This document shows, piece by piece, positions 6,282 to 10,222 of a stretch of DNA of 10,222 bases (positions are counted from its first letter, which is position 1; every line of letters starts with the position of its first letter). The stretch is from Bacillota bacterium. GTDB taxonomy: Bacteria > Bacillota > GCA-003054495 > Carboxydocellales > JAJZTU01. A model generated the notes under the pieces. That model was not told the DNA's origin. It did not search any database and saw only the letters and a list, made by a program, of their open reading frames with translations. The translations under genes and the position numbers were made by a program. Location of the stretch: positions 1 through 10,222 of the forward strand of contig JAJZTU010000108.1 in NCBI GenBank assembly GCA_021848765.1. The letters are read 5' to 3'.

Positions 6282-6638
6282 ATGACCAATGTCGTTTATG
6301 ACAGAGCCCATGATTTGGCCCGGGCCCTGTCAGCGAGTCCGGAATACCGTCAGTATGAAGAGGTCAGGAAGAAACTGGAGGCTCATCAAGAAAACTTTAA
6401 GCTGCTGCAGGATTTCAGGATGAAGCAACTGGAGATACAACAGGCTCAGCTGATGGGGCAAAATGTGGATGCCAGGATGAAGCAGTTGGAGCAGATGTAT
6501 CAGATACTCACTCACAACCCGGTAATTAATGAATTTTTACAGGTGGAAATGCGCTTTTCCAGGATGATGATGGATGTTCAGAAGATTATCGGGCAAGCGG
6601 TGGGATTTAATTTCGATTTGCCCGAAGGGGAAAAATAA
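6282..6638 (+). CDS. YlbF/YmcA-family protein
   Basis: 118 residues from ATG 6282, preceded by GGAGGG (6269-6274); an ATG at 6267 overlaps that site and is not used. The protein is almost entirely helical, with the family's features: an N-terminal DRAHDLARALSASPEYRQYE, then a long helix with LLQDFRMKQLEIQQAQLMGQ, and a C-terminal helix VINEFLQVEMRFSRMMMDVQ ending in a short acidic tail. YlbF and YmcA (RicF, RicA) of Bacillus subtilis form, with YaaT, a complex that affects competence, sporulation and RNase Y-dependent mRNA maturation. Clostridial members are often single genes, so which paralogue this matches cannot be said. The gene appears monocistronic, with its own promoter and a terminator 20 bases after the stop. 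Confidence 0.88.
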   Translation: MTNVVYDRAHDLARALSASPEYRQYEEVRKKLEAHQENFKLLQDFRMKQLEIQQAQLMGQNVDARMKQLEQMYQILTHNPVINEFLQVEMRFSRMMMDVQKIIGQAVGFNFDLPEGEK

Positions 6639-6657
6639 TCTATTGCTATTGAAAGGT

Positions 6658-6690
6658 ACTTCTGCTCTGGTAGCAGAAGTGTTTCTTTAT
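6658..6690 (+). terminator. rho-independent terminator after the YlbF-family gene
   Basis: ACTTCTGCT (6658-6666) pairs perfectly with AGCAGAAGT (6672-6680) around the loop CTGGT, and is followed directly by the T-rich GTTTCTTTAT (6681-6690). The stem is nine base pairs. It isolates the YlbF-family gene from the rrf2-cysK unit. Confidence 0.85.
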
Positions 6691-6733
6691 AGTTAATTCC
6701 GAGTATTCCGCGATGAATTTGTAAAAATTTTTC

Positions 6734-6762
6734 TTGACGGACCAGGGGTTTTAACATAAAAT
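6734..6762 (+). promoter_or_regulatory. sigma-A-type promoter of the rrf2-cysK unit
   Basis: TTGACG (6734-6739, five of six -35 bases) and TAAAAT (6757-6762, five of six -10 bases) lie exactly 17 bases apart. An A/T-rich stretch (TAAAAATTTTT, 6722-6732) precedes the -35 box like an UP element. Transcription would start near 6769, just before the tandem repeats at 6773-6799, so a repressor bound there would block initiation or early elongation. Confidence 0.75.
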
Positions 6763-6772
6763 ATAACCATAA

Positions 6773-6799
6773 ACTCGACTAACTTGATAGACTTAATAG
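6773..6799 (+). repeat. tandem 9-base repeats, candidate Rrf2 operator
   Basis: Three consecutive 9-mers occur just after the predicted start of transcription: ACTCGACTA (6773-6781), ACTTGATAG (6782-6790) and ACTTAATAG (6791-6799). The second and third differ at one base; the first is a looser match (five of nine). They fill the space between the -10 box and the ribosome binding site AGGTG. Rrf2-family regulators often repress their own promoter from sites in this position, although those sites are usually dyads rather than direct repeats. The operator role is inferred. Confidence 0.45.
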
Positions 6800-6813
6800 G
6801 GTAGGTGCTGGGG

Positions 6814-7242
6814 TTGAAAGTATCGGCAAAAGGGGAGTACGCCTTGCGGGCTTTGCTGGAATTGTCCTTAAACCATCACAAGCAGGAAGTTACCTCCATC
6901 CAGGAAATCGCCCAGCGTCAGGAGATTCCTCTGAAGTTCCTGGAGCAGATTTTACTGTCTTTGAAAAAAGCAGGGCTGATTGAAAGCAGAAGAGGTAACG
7001 CCGGAGGGTATTACCTGGTGAAACAGCCGGAAGAAATCACGGTGGGTGAGGTGCTGAAGATAACAGACGGGCCGGTGATGACCCTGGCCTGTATCAACAG
7101 TCCTGCAGGATGTGAGCGCCAGACCAGGTGCCACTTCTACCCCTTGTGGCGGGAGGTGAATTCCACGGTGGAGAGGATGATTTACTCTACTACCTTTGCA
7201 GACCTTTGTGGGCAGCCCCGGGGGTATATGTACCATATTTAG
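6814..7242 (+). CDS. Rrf2-family transcriptional regulator with an IscR-like cysteine triad
   Basis: 142 residues from TTG 6814, giving the usual family start (MKVSAKGEYALRALLEL) with AGGTG (6803-6807) 6 bases upstream; GTG 6805 is a possible but less typical start. The winged-helix DNA-binding domain covers residues about 1-70, with recognition helix LKFLEQILLSLKKAGL and the wing SRRGNAGGYYL. Cys93, Cys100 and Cys106 (spacing X6, X5) sit where IscR has its [2Fe-2S]-binding cysteines (spacing X5, X5), so Fe-S sensing is likely. CymR, the cysteine regulator of Bacillus, lacks this triad. The gene lies 25 bases before cysK, so the protein probably controls cysteine synthesis in response to Fe-S or sulfur status and represses its own promoter. 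Strong on family, moderate on the sensed signal. Confidence 0.93.
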   Translation: MKVSAKGEYALRALLELSLNHHKQEVTSIQEIAQRQEIPLKFLEQILLSLKKAGLIESRRGNAGGYYLVKQPEEITVGEVLKITDGPVMTLACINSPAGCERQTRCHFYPLWREVNSTVERMIYSTTFADLCGQPRGYMYHI

Positions 7243-7267
7243 TGCTTTGTATAGGAGGCGAAAAAAG

Positions 7268-8185
7268 ATGGTTTATGAGAACATTACTGAGCTAATTGGA
7301 AGGACACCGCTGCTGAGGTTGAACAAGGTCAACCGGGGTGAGGCGGAGGTACTGGCTAAACTGGAGGCTTTTAACCCTGGCGGGAGTGTAAAAGACCGCA
7401 TTGGTTTGAACATGATTGCGGTAGCTGAGGAGCAGGGGCTGCTGAAACCGGGTGCGGTGATTATTGAGCCCACCAGTGGAAATACCGGGATTGCCCTGGC
7501 TTTGGTGGCGGCAGCCCGGGGTTATAAGCTGATTCTCACCATGCCGGATACTATGAGTGTGGAGCGGCGGAACCTGCTGCGGGCTTATGGGGCGGAACTG
7601 GTGTTAACCCCAGGTGCGGAAGGGATGAAAGGGGCTATCAGGAAGGCTGAAGCCCTGGGTCAGGAGATAGCTAACTCCTTCATTCCCCAGCAGTTTGCCA
7701 ACCCTGCTAATCCTGAGATACATAGAAAGACTACGGCCCTGGAAATCTGGGAGGATACAGGCGGGCAGGTTGATGTTTTCGTGGCCGGAGTAGGTACCGG
7801 GGGGACTTTGACCGGGGTTGGGGAAGTACTGAAGGCCAGGAAGCCAGGGGTAAAAGTTGTGGCTGTGGAGCCGGCTGATTCACCCGTATTGTCGGGAGGA
7901 CTGGCGGGTCCGCACAAGATTCAAGGGATTGGCGCCGGCTTTGTGCCGGAGATCGTCAACGTGGAAGTTATTGATGAGATTTTTCAGGTGAAGAATGACC
8001 AAGCCTTTGCAACAGCAAAACAGTTGGCCCGGACTGAGGGAGTGTTAGTGGGAATTTCCGCAGGAGCGGCAGCTTACGCCGCCCTGGAACTGGCCCGGCG
8101 GCCCGGGCATAAGGGGAAAAAGATTGTGGTCATCCTGCCTGATACCGGTGAACGCTACCTGTCAACTAATTTGTTTGACGAATAG
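7268..8185 (+). CDS. cysK: cysteine synthase A (O-acetylserine sulfhydrylase)
   Basis: 305 residues from ATG 7268, preceded by AGGAGG (7253-7258); an in-frame frame extension reaching back into the rrf2 gene has no support. It is a fold-type II PLP enzyme in the cytoplasm that makes cysteine from O-acetylserine and sulfide. PLP binds Lys42 in NPGGSVKDR, TSGNTG (69-74) is the substrate-binding loop, and GVGTGGTLTG forms the phosphate-binding loop. SAGAAAYAAL and the C-terminal PDTGERYLST are also family hallmarks, and the length is normal for CysK. Cystathionine beta-synthase-type enzymes share the fold, but the size (no extra domains) and the Rrf2 neighbour favour CysK; CysM is a less likely alternative. 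No serine acetyltransferase gene (cysE) is next to it in this window. It probably shares the promoter at 6734-6762. Confidence 0.96.
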   Translation: MVYENITELIGRTPLLRLNKVNRGEAEVLAKLEAFNPGGSVKDRIGLNMIAVAEEQGLLKPGAVIIEPTSGNTGIALALVAAARGYKLILTMPDTMSVERRNLLRAYGAELVLTPGAEGMKGAIRKAEALGQEIANSFIPQQFANPANPEIHRKTTALEIWEDTGGQVDVFVAGVGTGGTLTGVGEVLKARKPGVKVVAVEPADSPVLSGGLAGPHKIQGIGAGFVPEIVNVEVIDEIFQVKNDQAFATAKQLARTEGVLVGISAGAAAYAALELARRPGHKGKKIVVILPDTGERYLSTNLFDE

Positions 8186-8212
8186 GAACTGGCTTATTTA
8201 AGGAATAAGGAC

Positions 8213-8243
8213 TGCCCGGCTAAAAGATACCAGCTATCGGGCA
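8213..8243 (+). other. imperfect hairpin in the leader before cooS
   Basis: TGCCCGGCT (8213-8221) pairs with AGC (8232-8234) and CGGGCA (8238-8243), leaving a three-base bulge TAT and a ten-base loop. The outer six pairs are G/C-rich. No T-run follows, and the ribosome binding site AAAGGAGGA begins 12 bases later, so it is not a standard terminator. A smaller dyad CTTATT-TAAGG-AATAAG lies at 8193-8209. Either could modulate cooS expression from a cysK read-through transcript; no clear promoter is seen in 8186-8270. Confidence 0.45.
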
Positions 8244-8270
8244 CTAAGACTGCCAAAGGAGGAGACAGGC

Positions 8271-10222
8271 TTGAAATATCAATACCCATTCTTAAATGCA
8301 GAGATGCCCGGGAAAGAGGATGTGCTGGAACTTACCCCCAACCAGGCATCAAAAGAAATTATCAGCCGGTTAGACAAGCTGGGAGTGGAAACTTTCCTTG
8401 ATCGCTTTGAGGCCCAACAGCCCCAGTGCGGTTTTGGGCTGCGCGGGCTCTGCTGCCGGATGTGCCAGTGGGGGCCCTGCCGGATTGGCCCCAAGACTCC
8501 CAGAGGGATTTGTGGCAAGGATATGAATTCCATGGTACTGGGGAATATTGTGCGGGCCCTGGTAGCCGGTTTGGCCGGTCATGCCCGGCATGCCCATGAA
8601 TGTATTATGAGTATTATCGCTGTGGCTGACGGCAAGGCCAAGATCCAACTCAAAGGGGAAAGCCGGGTTTGGGAACTGGCGGAGAAATTCGGGATTGACA
8701 CATCAGGCAAGGAGTTTTTGCAGGTGGCCAAAGCAGTGGCCCTAGTACTCCTGGAGGATATGAGCCGGATGTTTGATGAGCCGATTAAGATGCTGGAGGC
8801 TTATGCCCCTGAAGAACGCAAGCAGGTGTGGGCCAACCTGGGGGTACTGCCCCGGTCGGCAGCTTATGAGATTATGGAGACACTGCACATGACAACCTTG
8901 GGGAGCTGTTCGGACTGGACGGCCCTGGCCGCCCAGGAATTGCGCTCCGCCCTGGCCTACTGCTACAGCAGCCTGTTTGGTTCTTCCATGGCTACGGAAA
9001 TCCTCTTCGGACTGCCCAGGCCGATCCTGACAACTGTAAACTACGGGGTGATGAAGGAAGACCATGTGAATATTTTGGTCCACGGGCACTCCCCGGTAAT
9101 GGCTGAAGTTATCCTGGAGAAGATTAAAACCCCGGAAATCCAGAAACTGGCCAGAGATGTGGGGGCCAAGGGCATCGTGGTTGCCGGAATGTGTTGTACA
9201 GGGGATGAGCTGTTGGCCAGATATGGTGTCCCCACAGTGACCAATATTCTGGGACAGGAGTTGGCCATGGGTACGGGAGCCGTGGATGCGGTAGTTGTCG
9301 ATATGCAGTGCGTTATTCCCGGGTTGAAAACTGTGGCTGACTGCTTCGGGACGGAGGTTATTACGACTTGTAACTCCAACCGGTTTCCGGGGGCTGTCCA
9401 TATTCCCTTCGACCCCGAGAAGCCGGAAACCCTGGATGAGGATGCCCTCCTGGTGGCCAGGAAAGCCGTCGAGGCCTTTGCCAAACGGGACCGCTCCAAG
9501 CTGCATATACCCCAGGAAGTTACCAAAGCCATGGGCGGTTGGAGTTTTGAAGCCCTTTTGGAGACCTTTGGGGGCAGAACAAAGCTGTTGGAACTCCTGA
9601 AACAAGGAAAAATCAAGGGTATCGCCACCGTGGTTGGCTGTAACAACCCCAAGGTGCCCTATGAACATAACCATGTGACCATTGTGCGGAAGCTCATTGA
9701 GGCCAATATTCTGGTAACCACCACCGGCTGCTGCTCCCACGCCCTGTTGAACGCCGGGCTGTGTTCGCCTGATGCCGCGGACTGGGCCGGGGAAGGACTG
9801 CAAGAGATCTGCCGGAGCTTAGAGATTCCTCCCGTGTTGGCGGTGGGGGGCTGTGTGGACAATACCAGGAGCCTGAGACTGTTTATTGAGTTGGCTGAAG
9901 CGGCCGGTGTTCCCATTAAGGATATGCCCTTTATGTTTGTAGGACCTGAACCGGGCAACGAAAAAACTGTAGGTCAGGGTCTGAGCTTCCTGACTCACGG
10001 GGTCAGCAACCTGGTAGGTTTCCCCGCCCCGGTGCCGGTACCAATCCCCAGGCCCAAGGAGGATAACCCGGAGGAAATGGACCGGGGAAGCAATGATATT
10101 GTGGACTTCCTGGCCGGTGATGAAGGTGTCCTCAAGCTCCTGGGAGCCAAGATTTACACCGAACCCTATCCCAAATTGGCCGCCCAGACCATTAAGATGC
10201 ACATCCACCGCAAACGCAAAGG
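8271..10222 (+). CDS. cooS: anaerobic nickel-iron carbon monoxide dehydrogenase catalytic subunit (3' end outside window)
   Basis: The frame starts at TTG 8271, 7 bases after AAAGGAGGA (8255-8263), and stays open for 650 codons to the window edge. CooS proteins are usually about 630-670 residues and end near a motif like the last residues here (AAQTIKMHIHRKRK), so only a few residues should be missing. It oxidises CO to CO2, reversibly. Cys53 and Cys61 fit the D-cluster shared between subunits; Cys62, Cys65, Cys70 and Cys81 fit the B-cluster. C-cluster (Ni-Fe) ligands are visible: HGH (271-273), CC (308-309), Cys347 in DMQC, Cys457 in GCNNP, CC (487-488) and Cys528 in GGCVDN; Lys565 fits the catalytic lysine. 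No cooF, cooC or acs genes are visible before the edge, so the partner (respiration, hydrogenase, acetyl-CoA synthase or redox supply) cannot be told. Confidence 0.95.
   Translation, partial: MKYQYPFLNAEMPGKEDVLELTPNQASKEIISRLDKLGVETFLDRFEAQQPQCGFGLRGLCCRMCQWGPCRIGPKTPRGICGKDMNSMVLGNIVRALVAGLAGHARHAHECIMSIIAVADGKAKIQLKGESRVWELAEKFGIDTSGKEFLQVAKAVALVLLEDMSRMFDEPIKMLEAYAPEERKQVWANLGVLPRSAAYEIMETLHMTTLGSCSDWTALAAQELRSALAYCYSSLFGSSMATEILFGLPRPILTTVNYGVMKEDHVNILVHGHSPVMAEVILEKIKTPEIQKLARDVGAKGIVVAGMCCTGDELLARYGVPTVTNILGQELAMGTGAVDAVVVDMQCVIPGLKTVADCFGTEVITTCNSNRFPGAVHIPFDPEKPETLDEDALLVARKAVEAFAKRDRSKLHIPQEVTKAMGGWSFEALLETFGGRTKLLELLKQGKIKGIATVVGCNNPKVPYEHNHVTIVRKLIEANILVTTTGCCSHALLNAGLCSPDAADWAGEGLQEICRSLEIPPVLAVGGCVDNTRSLRLFIELAEAAGVPIKDMPFMFVGPEPGNEKTVGQGLSFLTHGVSNLVGFPAPVPVPIPRPKEDNPEEMDRGSNDIVDFLAGDEGVLKLLGAKIYTEPYPKLAAQTIKMHIHRKRK

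Noticed and set aside
8175..8203. TTGACG box at the end of cysK as a cooS promoter
   Set aside because: No acceptable -10 box lies 16-18 bases downstream; the nearest A/T-rich candidates match poorly or have the wrong spacing.
8742..9803. 353-codon minus-strand open frame inside cooS
   Set aside because: It is the antisense shadow of a clearly recognised cooS reading frame with all cluster ligands; long antisense frames are common in genes with this codon use.

Overview
The window reads as an ordinary stretch of chromosome from an anaerobic Gram-positive bacterium of the class Clostridia. A Peptococcaceae-like, Thermincola- or Desulfotomaculum-type organism is my best guess. The evidence is indirect: strong AGGAGG-type ribosome binding sites, frequent GTG and TTG starts, a YlbF-family protein, a DUF2318 protein, System I cytochrome c maturation genes and a nickel CO dehydrogenase (CooS). 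No rRNA, tRNA, CRISPR array, insertion sequence or phage gene is visible. Genus-level placement is inference only.

Region 1 (1-4924, + strand) is a cytochrome c maturation operon. It begins with the 3' end of an unidentified acidic coiled-coil protein. Next comes an exported, membrane-anchored protein of unknown family (201-1295), then ccmA, ccmB, ccmC and a 45-codon ccmD. An unknown membrane-anchored protein (3698-4213) and a DUF2318/FtrD-like cysteine-rich membrane protein (4283-4924) follow. CcmABCD moves and loads heme on the outer face of the membrane for attachment to apocytochromes. The three other exported proteins have an N-terminal anchor or signal and lie in the same unit, so they are candidate Gram-positive accessory factors. 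No ccmE, ccmF, ccmG or ccmH is seen here. A 14-pair hairpin lies between ccmC and ccmD.

Region 2 (4925-6690) holds a class I SAM-dependent methyltransferase (+), a small unidentified protein on the - strand (convergent, with its own promoter), and a YlbF-family protein (+) with promoter and a rho-independent terminator.

Region 3 (6730-10222, + strand) starts with a good sigma-A-type promoter followed by tandem 9-base repeats. It continues with an Rrf2-family regulator carrying an IscR-like cysteine triad, cysteine synthase CysK, and a CooS-type CO dehydrogenase. The cooS reading frame is open to the window edge and probably lacks only a few C-terminal residues. The regulator probably links sulfur or Fe-S status to cysteine synthesis. 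Whether cooS shares its transcript is not settled by the sequence; the 85-base leader before cooS contains an imperfect hairpin but no clear terminator.

Several starts were placed inside longer open frames because a ribosome binding site decides them (201, 4283, 5055, 6024, 6282, 6814, 7268, 8271).
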